Assembly: GCF_000003815.2 (NCBI RefSeq)
Contig: NW_023365732.1
Location: forward strand, 364,894-419,329
Direction: 5' to 3'
Length of the DNA stretch: 54,436 bases
Origin: Branchiostoma floridae
Taxonomy: Eukaryota; Chordata; Leptocardii; Amphioxiformes; Branchiostomatidae
Shown here in pieces: positions 12,116-24,300 of the stretch (position 1 is the first letter of the stretch; each line of letters opens with the position of its first letter). The notes beneath the pieces are model-generated. The model was not told where the DNA came from and ran no database searches. It saw nothing but the letters and a program-made list of their open reading frames with translations. The translations under genes were made by a program, and so were the position numbers.

Positions 12116-12540
12116 ATCTGTTTAGGATCATCTGCGGTCATCACATGAACCAGTGCTGTCGGACCCTTTCCCCCCTAGTGCCTTGCATCAGACAAACAAA
12201 ATAGTGTTTCACGTATATAAACAATATTCTTAACAGTTATATCTCTGCTGTCACTTTGTTGGTGACCGTTGACATGTAACAAAGCTGTTAGTGTTGGTGA
12301 ACTAGCCTTGCAAGGGTTGTTGACACCGGCATCAATTTCCCCTGCGGCATAACATGCGTGCAAACATCGTATAAGACTGCAACCAAGAGGAGTCCACCTG
12401 ACGGCTCAAAATAACTGCAACGGTTTCCCAGAGATTTTTGTTTGTTTTTAGAATTTTTTAATACTGCCCTTGATTTCAAATTATTGGAAATTGATTGGGA
12501 AAATGTACTTTTTACACATATCTGTTGTCGTCACCTAACT

Positions 12541-12640
12541 TAAATGACCAAATACAATGACTTTATTTTCTACAACATATCCCTTTAAAGGGATATAATG
12601 TAAAAAATAAAGTCACTGTTTTCGGTCATTTTTCTACATC
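12541..12640. repeat. Palindromic repeat
   Basis: The inverted arms are AATGACTTTATTTTCTACA near 12555-12573 and TGTAAAAAATAAAGTCACT near 12599-12617, centred on CCCTTTAAAGGG. This is a foldback MITE-like hairpin. Confidence 0.6.
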
Positions 12641-12659
12641 ATGAGTTGAGTCTACCTTA

Positions 12660-12910
12660 TTACACTGCACAGCAATATTCACAACGTATTAATACAGCTT
12701 TGCTGTGCCGTGAGGACGTCTTGAAATATGCGCACTTCCCTCCGCCGCTGGAGTTGTCCGCCATTTTATCCAACTCTCCGACGAACCAAAGTGCGCTCTG
12801 GAACGCGTTCGGTGGTTCGCTCGAATCGTTACTGAAATTTGTTGATGATGATGCCCCGAAATTTGAGTTGTGCACTTTATGTCTGGGTGAGGCAGAGAAC
12901 TTATTGATAT
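12660..12910 (-). other. Possible GC-rich first exon or MITE piece on the minus strand (weak)
   Basis: The minus strand has an ATG in good context (aaaATGGCGGAC near 12770), opening MADNSSGGGKCAYFK and continuing to 12660. The plus strand is also open here. The outer part (GATGATGATGCCCCGAAATTTGAG) recurs at about 31217-31260 without this ORF, so a repeat is at least as likely. No downstream exon is found. Confidence 0.15.
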
Positions 12911-14960
12911 CCTAGTTTAGGGTAGAAGTGGGTATAAGCCGTAAAGATTCCCATTCAGCTTTAAGGTGATGTAACCATATATATTGTTATTGCCGTGAAA
13001 GACGCGTAGGTTTGATGTATTTTTCAGTATTATGTATTTGTACATTTTACCCACTTGCTGCCTATGATTATGGGTGAACTATATATAACATATGTATCAC
13101 AAATATCAAAATGAAAAGTATAGGTTGTGAGTGGGGGATCTCACTTACAATGGGGGTGGCGCGAATTATATTTTCTGTCCTTCTGCTCAAAGTTCGCTTG
13201 TCACTGATGCGGTATTTCACACAGAATAATAGGTTATGTAAAGACATTTTCATTCAACGAAGAAATGTGCCATTAATGTTGACAAAAAGAGTCTACTCCC
13301 CTGTATAATGGTATTGTCAAGTGGTCATTATTTAGACTATTTGGCTAATTAATGACTGTCCAGAGACATTGTCCTAAATCTGTATGTATGCTATAGATTA
13401 CACATTAAAGAAATATTTTACTAGCGTGTTGCAATGTATATATTTTGATTTTGTCTAAAAGGTGACCATTAATATATAATTAAGACCACACTGATTTGAT
13501 TTTATGGATGACAAGTCAAGATTGATTTTAACCTTGCAATATATATGGAAAATCCAAGCTGCTCTATATGTGTGGAAATAATCAAAAAGCAATATTGTGT
13601 AATATCATTATGTAATATGATCATATCTTTAATATTAACCAATGGCTTTTATCACAGTGTTGTCCAGAGCCAGTTTTCGCTATGTACAGCAATGTTGTAA
13701 AACACATGTGGATGAAATCTCCTGGGTAGCTTATTGCAATGTGTAGATTCTGATTTTTTTATTGAAATGTGACACCATGATTTGAGACCAGACTGATTTC
13801 ATTTCATGGATGACATCCTGTGGTTACCCAAAAACCGATGCGAGCGTGCGCAAAAAGGAATGTTATAACATACTATGTCTGAAATTCAAATGATAACGAA
13901 GATGGTAAGAATGATCAGCCACTAAAAGGACTGGATGTAAAAACTTAAGATAATAATTTTTGCTCATTAGGCGGTATACATTTTATATATATATTTGGTT
14001 GTCTTGTTTTAGAAGATGTTGTAACAAACGTGGGCCTATCAAATGATCCTACGGTGCCCAAGATTACGTCACACTTTAAAAGTAAAATACCTCATAGCAT
14101 TTGAAAGGGAAATATAAAAATGTTATTGTTGTTGTTGTTTTGTTGTTGGCATCCATCTGTGTCGGAAGACAATGGTAGGCAGACAGTTACGCGCCATCTG
14201 CCTGGCCTGCACGTGACTTTTTAAGGTGAAGGAGGGGTGTGGACTTCCTTCTCCACCGTCTCGTCTACTAGTGCACTAAGTCCCACATCCGGATATCAAG
14301 AAGACATACGGATAGTACTTTACTTCAAATTGTAATACATTGTATGTACGTTTTACAGTATGGTCGAGAAAGTGTTTGTTTTTAAACGGACGAAAATTGA
14401 TGGACATTGATGTCGTTTAAAAATCGAATCAACATGGATACAAGACAATGCACGGCGGTGCTGTACTCAAGTAGTTTATTTACATCATTGGCCCCTCAAA
14501 AACAGAACACTGTACATAGATATAACACTTTTTATTCACTCGCTCGCACCAGTTTTGGAGTTCCCAGAGGATGCCATCCATATAATCACATCAAGTAAAA
14601 CATTTTACTGACAAGATTTGACTAATGTGTAACAGAGGTACCGACAACAATAATTATGAAAACGTTTAGTTTATAGTAAATACGTATGGCCTCCGTTAGC
14701 CAGTATACCGTGTTTTTTTAGTAAATACAGCTGGTTTATAGCCATAATTTGAGTGTTCGTTTTATTTAGTTAGATTCTCCGGGTAAGAAATATACAGTAA
14801 CAGTGCCATACAAAGCATAGGTATGAATATTATATATTGATTATAATTATGATGTGATTTGATTTATTAGAATTGCAACGATAAGTGATCATAAATGTGA
14901 TTGTGCACGCGGCCACAAGACAATAATTGAATTCAAGCTTGCATATCAGCGAATACAAGG
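12911..14960. other. Intergenic, no gene seen; local duplication and dispersed repeats
   Basis: AT-rich. Two diverged copies of a roughly 310-bp stretch lie in direct order, at about 13420-13515 and 13735-13820 (TTGCAATGT, then GACCACACTGATTT and TATGGATGACA). At 14150-14290 there is a fragment repeated at 23645-23790 and 45780-45900 (TCGGAAGACAATGGTAGGCAGACAG, abridged to its key words GGAAGACAATGG and GGCAGACAG). Confidence 0.5.
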
Positions 14961-14961
14961 G

Positions 14962-15634
14962 AACAACCCAAATATTTATATTTTATCATATTTCACAATT
15001 TTGCAGTGATACTAATATGCTATGTAGTGATACTAATAAAGGATTGTTACTTCTGTACGGAGTATTGCATTTGGTGCCCAGCGCCTTGGACATGACCAGG
15101 TACATATTTATATGATTTATTTATTTCTGTATTCTTAATCATCTCAATTGCTAAGCCATACTTTCCATGAAGGCCCTGGGTACACGTATACACAAGAGTC
15201 TACGCACAAGGCAATACAATGTATATGTCACAGGAGAGATGTCGATCCAGTAGAATCGTCGATTCTCCTAGGAGAGATCTCGATCGGAGCTGGTCCTAGG
15301 TCCAGCTCCGATCGGGGTCTCTCCTAGGAGAATCGACGATTCTACTGGATCGACATCTCTCCTGTGACATATACATTGTATTGCCTTGTGCGTAGACTCT
15401 TGTGTATACGTGTACCCAGGGCCTTCATGGAAAGTATGGCTTAGCAATTGAGATGATTAAGAATACAGAAATAAATAAATCATATAAATATGTACCTGGT
15501 CATGTCCAAGGCGCTGGGCACCAAATGCAATACTCCGTACAGAAGTAACAATCCTTTATTAGTATCACTACATAGCATATTAGTATCACTGCAAAATTGT
15601 GAAATATGATAAAATATAAATATTTGGGTTGTTT
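14962..15634. repeat. Large palindrome abutting assembly gap (left)
   Basis: The two arms of about 336 bp are near-perfect reverse complements, centred on CCTAGG near 15298. The right arm runs straight into the N gap. The inner ~70 bp of each arm (TGTCACAGGAGAG to GGTCCTAGG) is shared with the palindrome on the other side of the gap. Confidence 0.9.
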
Positions 15635-15734
15635 NNNNNNNNNNNNNNNNNNNNNNNNNNNNNNNNNNNNNNNNNNNNNNNNNNNNNNNNNNNNNNNNNN
15701 NNNNNNNNNNNNNNNNNNNNNNNNNNNNNNNNNN
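15635..15734. other. Assembly gap, 100 N
   Basis: Exactly 100 unknown bases, typical of a scaffolding gap of unknown true size. Confidence 0.99.
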
Positions 15735-15740
15735 GTGCTA

Positions 15741-16074
15741 CCTGATTATACGATATACTACTTGGCACGGATAACGACTATGAGAGTTCGTATGATTTTG
15801 ATTGGTATGATGGACTTGTCTTCATCAGGTATATATGTCACAGGAGAGATGTCGATCCAGTAGAATCGTCGATTCTCCTAGGAGAGACCCCGATCGGAGC
15901 GGGCCCTAGGACCAGCTCCGATCGAGATCTCTCCTAGGAGAATCGACGATTCTACTGGATCGACATCTCTCCTGTGACATATATACCTGATGAAGACAAG
16001 TCCATCATACCAATCAAAATCATACAAACTCTCATAGTCGTTATCAGTGCCAAGTAGTATATCGTATAATCAGG
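15741..16074. repeat. Large palindrome abutting assembly gap (right)
   Basis: The arms of about 167 bp are centred near 15907. It has the same hairpin core as the left palindrome, but the outer arms match the other half of the LINE sequence seen uninterrupted at 31278-31545. Confidence 0.9.
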
Positions 16075-16560
16075 GGTCAGCATTGATGTTTTTAGTGTCC
16101 TCAAAGAGCGGTCAGTCGTGGTCACTCTAATAGGACCTTCACACTGAAACCGAATTAGCATGAATCAAGCAGAACCAGCCGGAATGAAGTATTTGCAAAA
16201 TTCGTGCCACATTCGGGGCCATTTGGGTGGGAATTCCAAATAGACTCCCTTCACACGAGAAGGAATGAGCCAAAATGCCGTCAGAATGAAAATTCTTTTC
16301 TATTCCTGGGAATTCGTAGTGCATTATATACATTTTCACTGCATGGCATATATTCTTTGGGCCACATTCTGGCAGGATTCGAAGTGGCTTGCCGTTTCGG
16401 TGCTCCATCGAATGAGATAAGAATGTTTCGAATAATGTTGGAATGCTTATTCCGACAGAAGGGAATCAGATCTAAGATTTGCTCTCCGTTTTTCTACACA
16501 AGTGGGAACATACTTGTCTAGTATTTCCTTTGTAACACCAGGCGCTTTCCACACCACCTG
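16075..16560. other. LINE remnant then GGAAT/ATTCC-rich repeat, no gene
   Basis: About 16075-16125 continues the antisense LINE 3' fragment also found at 31540-31600. From about 16130 the sequence switches to a stretch rich in GGAAT and ATTCC words running up to the PGRP start; this looks like a separate insertion. Open frames on both strands have no recognisable product. Confidence 0.4.
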
Positions 16561-16563
16561 ACC

Positions 16564-17815
16564 ATGCATCTCTTGTCCCTGATTCTCTTTTGTTTTGTCC
16601 CGACTTGTGTCCTGGGTCAGTCCGTCTGTGACCAACTGGCTATGGTCAGCAGGGCGGGCTGGGGCGCAGTCGCGGCAAAGGCCGGCGCCGACACCCCGCT
16701 CAGCCATCTGACACCAAAGGTTGTGATTCACCACAGTGACAGCTACTGGTCACACCTGAAGAGTACATGGACAGGGTGAAGGAAATCCAACAGGACCATA
16801 TGGACGACGGCTGGGACGACATCGGTTACAACTTTCTTATCGACGGATATGGAAACGTGTACGTGGGGCGCGGATGGGACAATAAGTGAGATTCGTTTCT
16901 CTCATATACGTTATCTATTTCATGGAAAACAATTCACATGAGAGTTTCAAAACAGCTGTACGAATCATGTACGGATATACTTCATCATTAATCAAACACT
17001 TTCATTATCAGTGGCAGAGTATCAAATGGGCACACCAGCATTCCTCTCAATAACCCACTGAGATATAGCCATGAGTGTTGATTTATCAAATTGTACATTG
17101 CATTCGGATTCTAATTATATATATAAGCTACATAGTATACATACGCTGAAAAAACTACACCGAGTGTGGAAGACTAGTGAGCTAGTAGTGTTTGTAGAAT
17201 GCTCTTTTTGATATTTGTGTTTCACCCATACCACAGGTATGGTGGTATGGGTTGAATTATCCTTGCTTTTCCTGATGTTTCTTCTTCACCTCCTCCTGTC
17301 AAGTCTTCAAATCGATTCATCTCTGTTATTTCTGGGCCAATGCAAATGACCTGAAATTCGGTACAATGGTAGAGGGGGACCAGGAGAGTATATTATTGCA
17401 CAGGCCAGGGTTTGTCTTTTTCGCATGGGTGGGAGTCAGAGATGTGAGAAATATGCTATGTCTGTTCGCAAATGGTGCCTGTATAGGTTCACTTGTTATA
17501 TACACTTAACAGTTCTATCATATCAACATCGAACAGATATTACTTGATGTATGTTTCTCTTGGGGTGCACACACGGCCTGTTGTAACTTCATCGCCATCG
17601 GCATCAACTTCCTCGGGTACTTCGAAGACGACCTCCCGACTAGTGCAGCTCTGGAGGCCGGGAAAAACCTGATAACCCGCGGGGTGGCAGAGAGGAAGAT
17701 CAGGAGCGGATACGACATGAACTGTCACTCCGACCTCGGGTCCAGGAAGGGGGAAACAGACTGTCCCGGGGCAGCTCTGTGTGGCTTCGCTAAGAGACAC
17801 TTCGCTGGCCTGTAG
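16564..17815 (+). pseudogene. Peptidoglycan recognition protein (PGRP), damaged
   Basis: The exon at 16564-16885 opens with a secretion signal (MHLLSLILFCFVPTCVLGQ) and the PGRP hallmarks SRAGWGA and VVIHHSDS. After a one-base shift near 16745-16752 the next frame continues [23 protein letters not shown] and GRGWDNK to a gtgaga donor. The last exon, 17563-17815, carries GINFLGYF, the CHSDLG and DCPG zinc-ligand motifs and stop TAG. Phases fit (AA plus G gives Lys, then GAH). Two lesions show: the frameshift, and the acceptor, which reads CTCTTG where the paralog at 33806-33811 has CTCTAG. PGRPs bind or cleave peptidoglycan as secreted amidases, and the His and Cys ligands are retained here. 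A sequencing error at the frameshift cannot be excluded. Confidence 0.8.
16886..17562 (+). other. PGRP intron
   Basis: The intron lies between the two PGRP exons and is homologous to 33180-33811 upstream of the second PGRP last exon, so that copy arose by segmental duplication. Confidence 0.6.
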
Positions 17816-18068
17816 AGTTAAGGCAACGGTTTGTGGCCACACGTGTATCTACTATGTATAAAACGTATCTTAATATTTTGTCTTCCCATGTAGTTCCCTA
17901 AAGTTGCAAGGTAAAGTTTTTTTGTGGTCAACATACTTCTTCACATCAGCTTGGCGATTAAACTTTGACAGGAATGAAAACCATCTGACTTCTTATTGCT
18001 GCCAATATTTCGTGATTTTCCCTAGGCTTGTACGTAGAATTAATTTGATTGTAAATAGGAGGTGAGTG

Positions 18069-18081
18069 CATGTGTGTTTGT

Positions 18082-18164
<83 letters not shown>

Positions 18165-18180
18165 CGAGCGAGTGTATAAA
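18069..18180. repeat. (GT)n microsatellite with GC interruptions
   Basis: Long TG/GT dinucleotide tract interrupted by CGCGCGCG. Paralogous to 34305-34425. The His-Thr ORF opposite is a by-product. Confidence 0.95.
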
Positions 18181-18239
18181 CTTTATAACGTGTAGACATT
18201 ATCGAACTTGACCTTCGTTTTACCAACCCATACCTATCC

Positions 18240-18990
18240 ACCAAATATCATGCAAAACCATCCGCAACGTCTCGAGTTATGCTTTCCGCAAACAATGGGA
18301 CAAAATTCTTCATTAATTATGTAATTTAGCCACAGATGAAGATAATTGTAACTTGATTATATAAATTATGACTCATACAACTATCAACACGCCGACTATC
18401 ATGACCATCCGCCCCCCCCCCCTTCTTGAGCTATTCCCTTTCAAAGTCTAAAACAAAATAGGCCCCTGCAGTCTAAAAAAAGGCCGCGAGAGGGGCTAGA
18501 CTTATACAACTTACTCCCTGCCCAAAGACGTATCCCCTACCAAAAAATCATGAACCTGTCACATGAGGAACACGTTACCTCCAACTTTGAACCCCCGCAG
18601 CAATACCGTAACTCGACGCTAGGAGGCCCATTGACTTTCCTTTTGCCAACCCTTCCTTTTCAACTAAATATCATGTAAAACCATCCGCAACGTCTCGAGT
18701 TATGCACTCTACAAAAAAGCGGACGCACACACTCGGCTCGCTGCAGTTCCGACGGAAAGTGCTACGACAACCAATTTCGAACACGAGCTAATCATGTTCA
18801 TTTCCGCAATCGCTACTCAAATACCAAATAACATAAAAATCCACCAACAGCTACTCTACTTATATGCTGTTGACCTACAAATAGGGACACAACATGAGGC
18901 CTTCACCGAAAATATAACCTTCTTGGCGAAGGTAATGATGTTGACTCTGCTCACTTCGTCTCAATTGAAGTTCTCCCAGCTTTTGCCCTC
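18240..18990. repeat. Degenerate tandem family (ATCATG..CCATCCGCAACGTCTCGAGTTATG)
   Basis: Recurring words are ATCATGCAAAACCATCCGCA, CGTCTCGAGTTATGC, CTCCCTGCCCAAAGACGTAT and GCTGCAGTnCCGACGGAAAG, in a repeating order. The family also occurs at about 39150-39420, 40850-41110 and 41455-42010. Its nature is unknown. No coding capacity is seen. Confidence 0.65.
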
Positions 18991-20369
18991 CAGACAGACA
19001 GCTGGAAAATGGTCTATTGGATTCGTTAGTAATCACTCGTTAGGTGTGTTAGCTTGTCTGAAATGTGTGGTGTTTGCCGGTAAGGACGGGTACATGTGTG
19101 CGTTTGTGTCTTCGTGTGGGAGTGTTTGCGTATGTGTGAATAAAAAGTGTTAATGACTATGAACAGCTCACCTGCTTTTGTTTGAATAACTGGGCTGATG
19201 AAAGTAAGAAGCACATAAACTAAAAGAAACCTTTGGTCATATAAGGGAAATATTCAACAATGGCATCTCAGTGTTGTTGGAACAAAGGCATCGCCTGGCA
19301 ATGCTCACTAGAACTACAACAGTTCTGCGGAAGACGAATCACTTTGTGCGCGTTCAGTGATTCGGTAGCACACCTTGTGCGCACTCAGTGATTTAGTAAC
19401 ACACCTATACGTAACCGAACACAGATGGACTCCCATTGTCTGACCACAGGAATCACAGCACCAAACCGACGCCTGCAGGTGACCTCGAACTGGTGCAGTT
19501 GTAATAAACATTGCTAGGAGACGCTTTTGAGCCATGACTTGAAGAACGGAATGAGGATTCTTTGACAGCGGATGATTCCAGCTTTAGTATGAATTTCTAG
19601 GTGAATATATGCATAAACGTGCATATACTGCTTGAGGGATTCTTACGTTCAAATGAAGGCTTAATCGCTCAAAATGTGACCTGTCCTTGGTACTGAAAAG
19701 TATTTATATTCACACACAATATCAGACACAAATACACACTACTGCTACAGAAGTTGAGCAAAATCCAAATTTGGGCATGTAAGAATAATTGAAGAGACAA
19801 AACATACTATCACATCCAATAAGTCTTTTATTCCTGTATTCAATATAACAGTGAGTAATGATTTTGGACAAAATAAGATAAGTATTCTAGATATGCAGAT
19901 GTAAAATAAAAGACATACAGACACTTGTACAGTTAATTGTATCAAAATCTAAACTGGATTCAGTGACCTGAAGTTACTACCGAAATATCGAAATTCGATT
20001 GTCTTGGATGGGGGACAGGTAATCTATGGGGACGGGGGGGGGGGGGCACAGAATAGGTATGTTCCCGGGCTACTATCTCAGTCAAAGAATATTTTTCACG
20101 AAATAAGACTGACATGGGTAAGGCGCAGCTGCTGCGAAATGCAGTAATTGGTCAAACAAATGCATGTAATACTACATGTAGTATCAGTGTATATCTGACT
20201 TCATTCTGAAACTTTCACGTCATTTTCTGTATTTTCACAACAGGGGAATCCCATGGCAGGTTTGTAACTCTACTCACACAACCCCCACCCTCGCCCGATG
20301 CAGCTAATACCTTCTCGCTTTACTGTATGTAAATGACAGAAACTGAAGACGTCAGAATACCAGACCTTA
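18991..20369. other. Upstream flank of copy 2, no gene seen
   Basis: Homologous to 39420-39970 plus 43392-43930 upstream of copy 3, where the 3.4 kb element interrupts the alignment. It includes a 13-base G run near 20034. The 119-residue ORF at 18794-19153 lies mostly in repeat sequence. Confidence 0.5.
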
Positions 20370-20899
20370 GGCCACAGCAAGTAAATTTTATGGATGACAT
20401 CCTCTGCAGATTGCAAAAATAGTGCGATAGGACGAAAAAACAAGATGGGTGAAAAAAACAAGATGGCTACATTTTCAAAAGTAGGCACCATAAAGTTATA
20501 AAGTGATAAATGTTGTAACAAGAATCAAAGGGACAAAACATGGTATCAGAGCCAAAAAGACATTTATTCCTGTATTCAAGACATGTACTGGTGTGGTAAA
20601 AGTGACAGTAGTGTGGTAGACTGGCATCACCAACAAAGTTGGTAACCACACTCATGACTTCCATATTGGTGTCACTAACTATCCAATAAGTTTCATTTCT
20701 ACAACTACAGTTCTGGGTACCTCGCAAGTGTCACTTCTACAATTACAATTATTAGGCTACAACACAATATATTTGCTCATTTTGGTACTTTATTGACATG
20801 TTGACCATCCGTGCAGAAAAAAATTCTTGTTTTTTTCTGAAATCAGGCGAAAATTAATGCGCGCGCTGATGTCATCCATAGAATTTACTTGCTTCGGCC
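20370..20899. mobile_element. PIF/Harbinger-like MITE, 530 bp
   Basis: The termini are GGCCACAGCAAGTAAAT and ATTTACTTGCTTCGGCC, flanked by TTA on both sides (20367-20369 and 20900-20902). Copy 3 has the unoccupied site ACCAGACCTTACTTAAAC at 43923-43940. A TTA target with GGCC ends fits PIF/Harbinger; no transposase is seen. Fragments of the same end sequence (TATGGATGACATCC, GCGCGC) lie just 3' of all three TPR genes. Confidence 0.8.
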
Positions 20900-21340
20900 T
20901 TACTTAAACAAACAGGTTAGCGTGACTACATCACTGCCTTGGAATGATAAACTCGTTGTGGTGTGAACAGGAAGTAAATAGTTCTTTTGAGCTCAGACAT
21001 TGCTGGACAAAGCAAGGCGATGTCCATGACGGTGATCTATTGTCAGGGTAGGCGAAAACTCTGTTTGTTTTGGGGGAGCAAATAAGATACTTTGAGGACT
21101 AGACGTGCAACAACAGGTGATTTTTTTGGCCTGGTCTAAGCACTAAGTACATTTATGCAGGTCGACACGCTACCTGATCTGTTTACGAGTATAAGCTAAG
21201 TTCTTTTAGTGCATTTCACCTTTCACCTTTGAACTGACAAATGACGTAATGTTGGCACGAGAAATGTGACACTTGTTTGTGTTCATGTCAGGCATATAGA
21301 GCTAACAAGTGCATCGGTACCTTCCTTTACGAATTCCGCC

Positions 21341-24300
21341 ATGTTGAGGGTCTGTGAGAAACTCCGCGAGGCGGACTCGAAGGGTAGGAGGTATGGACTA
21401 GCCCGTGCGGAGACAGGCTACCTCCGTGCCCTGGTGGACGCCGTGGCTGACAAGGACAGGCTGGCGGAAGTGGAGTTGCTCAAAAGTCTGGGCGACGTGA
21501 ACTTGGAGAAGGGAAGACTCGAGAAGGATGTAGGGAGGTTCAACATGGCCTTGGCGCTTTACGTGGCTGCTATGGTCCGGTGTGGCTATCGGGATCAAGG
21601 GGATGGTATAGAACACCGATACGAATACGCGGAGAGACTTTTACAAGGGGTGACGTCAAAGGGGTCACAGGGTCAGGAACAACAAACTGAAGACAAGGAG
21701 ACGACTACACCTGCAAAGGTGGCTCTGAAGTTTCAAAACCTCGACAAGAAACGGGCTGCCGGTGGTAACACAGACTCCATGCTGGTTGGATACGCACAAT
21801 TAATAGTAGAGGGAATAGTAAACGAGAACAACATGTTAGAAACAGAAGCGATCAAAAGCCTCGGTGACGTGTACCTGAAAAGAGGAACAGAAACTGTAGA
21901 CAATAGAGACTTGACCAAAGCTACTGCTCTGTACAACACGGCACTGGCGCGGTGTAACAACGTTCAGGGAACAGTTGTTATTCTCCATCGCTTACAGTTC
22001 ACAGCAAAAATCAGGCAAGACATCACCACAAAAAGCATAAAGGTGAGTGTTAGCGATAAAGACAATCTATGCATCTTGTTACCTCCATGAAAAATGGATG
22101 TATAGTTTTTGGCTTGTGATTTTGGCTTTAAGATAAGATTAAATTAGCAATTTTACATACTTTGAATCTTGCCGTTTGAATTTAAATAGCTGTTTTGTTT
22201 CAATGTTACTTAAAAAGACGATCATCTTCTGTTTTCAGGAAGGCCTTTAATTTGTAATCTCCAAGCAGATTCCTCCGGTGGCATAAAACAGTAACATAAG
22301 CTGGGGAAGGNNNNNNNNNNNNNNNNNNNNNNNNNNNNNNNNNNNNNNNNNNNNNNNNNNNNNNNNNNNNNNNNNNNNNNNNNNNNNNNNNNNNNNNNNN
22401 NNNNNNNNNNATCTGCTTGGAGATTATTTAATTTGACCAAACTCTTGATAAGATGGGCCGCTTGTGTCATCGAAAATTCTCGATTTTTATATTTTTCGTC
22501 ATCTATGAGGAAAATAAAACTTTCTGTTTGGGGGAATTTTTAAGTTTGAATTTCAATCAAAGTTACAGTCGAAAATATGCGTAAAAATTGCATTTTTCGC
22601 ACTTAATTACCATTAATTCAAAATCCAACGCATTTTCTAAAAATCCCCAAAACAGAAATCTCGGAAAAACCGTTGCAGTCATTTTGAGCCGTCAATGAGT
22701 AAATTTGGACTCTTCTTGGTCGCGATCTTAAACGATGTTTGCACGCATGTCATGCAGCACGGATAACGAGAGGGTGTAATTGATACCGGTGTAAACAACA
22801 CTTATATTCAAGGTCACCAACACAAACGTCAGTAGCTTCGTTAAATATTATAGGTACCAAACAAAGTGATAGCATAGATGTACTGTCCAGAAAATTGTTT
22901 ATATTGGTGAAGAACTATATTTTTTGGCTGATTCAAGGTAGTTTGTGAAAAAAGGCTAGACAGCAGTGTTTTACTGGCAAGGACCGCAGATGACCCAAAT
23001 AGAACACAGGTTCGGTTCGAATTACGTCAGATCGAACATCGTGGAACAAGGTTCGAATTCTGCTAGACATGGGAGGTTTGAGCCCGTATTTGACCACCGT
23101 GGGGTTAGAAAGACGAAGGTCAAGGTCAATTTTGGGCCCCTGGTATGTGACCTTGGTACAGCAGCAGAACTTCCACTTTGTGTATTTTTTTTTGTGGCAG
23201 ATGATGTGCGGATGTGCTTGTGATATACGGAAGAGGTGATGTATGTTTGGGCCCCCTAATTATAACTGCTCTGGAACTGCAGGGGCGTTTTTGTCAAAAT
23301 CTTCAAAGGAGCATAACGGAACATAGGAACAATGGATTTCCATGATATTTAACATGCAGGTGTCTGGGGTACAGATGTACCTAATGAAGTACAAATTATG
23401 CAAAATTGTACTTAATTTGCATACTAAATGAAGAAAATCGATATTTAGTGTTTTCTAATATTGGACTCAAATACATGTAACATATGTAGTTTGTGACATG
23501 TGGAAGATACCCAAAAGCCCCCAGTTTGCATAATTAATGTGAAAGTGTCCTAATTCTTCTTAGTACACGTAGTAAATGATTCGATTGTCAACATTGTGAC
23601 CTGTGTTAGTTAGTTAAAGGTGTACACAAGCAAGCAAAAATGTGTTGGCTGTTGGCCTCTGTCTGTCTCGGAAGACAATGGTAGGCAGACAGGGTGGGTT
23701 AGGCGACCCGTCTGCCTGGCCTGCACTTAGGTTTTTAAGGTGAAGGAGGGGTGTGGACTTCCTTCTCCACCCTCTCGTCTACTGCCGCACTAAGTAATAC
23801 AGAGGCAACTGTATGCAACGTGTAAAACGGCCCCAGCAGATGCAGGTTTGTTATTTGGAGTTTCCGTCTCCTAGGAAGACATCCGACCAAGGATGCAAGG
23901 GCTTCCTCCTACCCCTGATCTGCTGACTCGTGTGTCATGGTGGGTGCGTCATGCCCGAACATGCCCCTGGGACTAATGGGGGACTTTCAATGGCTCGCCA
24001 GTCGCTAACGTAGCCTGCCATGCACTTGTGGGTTCTCAGAACCCTGTTCAAAAATTATCTTGCCGCCATCTAATAATGAAACGAGACAAAAGAACTATAC
24101 CTTGCGCTTTTTGTACTCCGCGCAATCCTTGGCAAAGTGTCCTTCACTGCCACAGGAGTAGCATGTCTGCCTTAGAAGTGGGACCGCGTGGCGCAATCGG
24201 CAGCGCGTTGGTCTCAGGCCCAAGAGGTTCTGAGTTCGAATCAGGCTGTCGTGTCCCCGATCTTGTGCCCTTGGGAAAGGCACTTTACACGACTTTCCTC

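Noticed and set aside
14962-16074. CRISPR array or biological giant cruciform
   Set aside because: No spaced direct repeats; the arrangement around the N gap is better explained by misassembly at a hairpin.
17993-18244. His-Thr-rich protein
   Set aside because: Translation of the (GT)n microsatellite; the same applies at 34184-34546.
24181-24255. tRNA gene
   Set aside because: A and B boxes are present but no complete cloverleaf, and a typical SINE body follows; the second copy at 46211 behaves the same.
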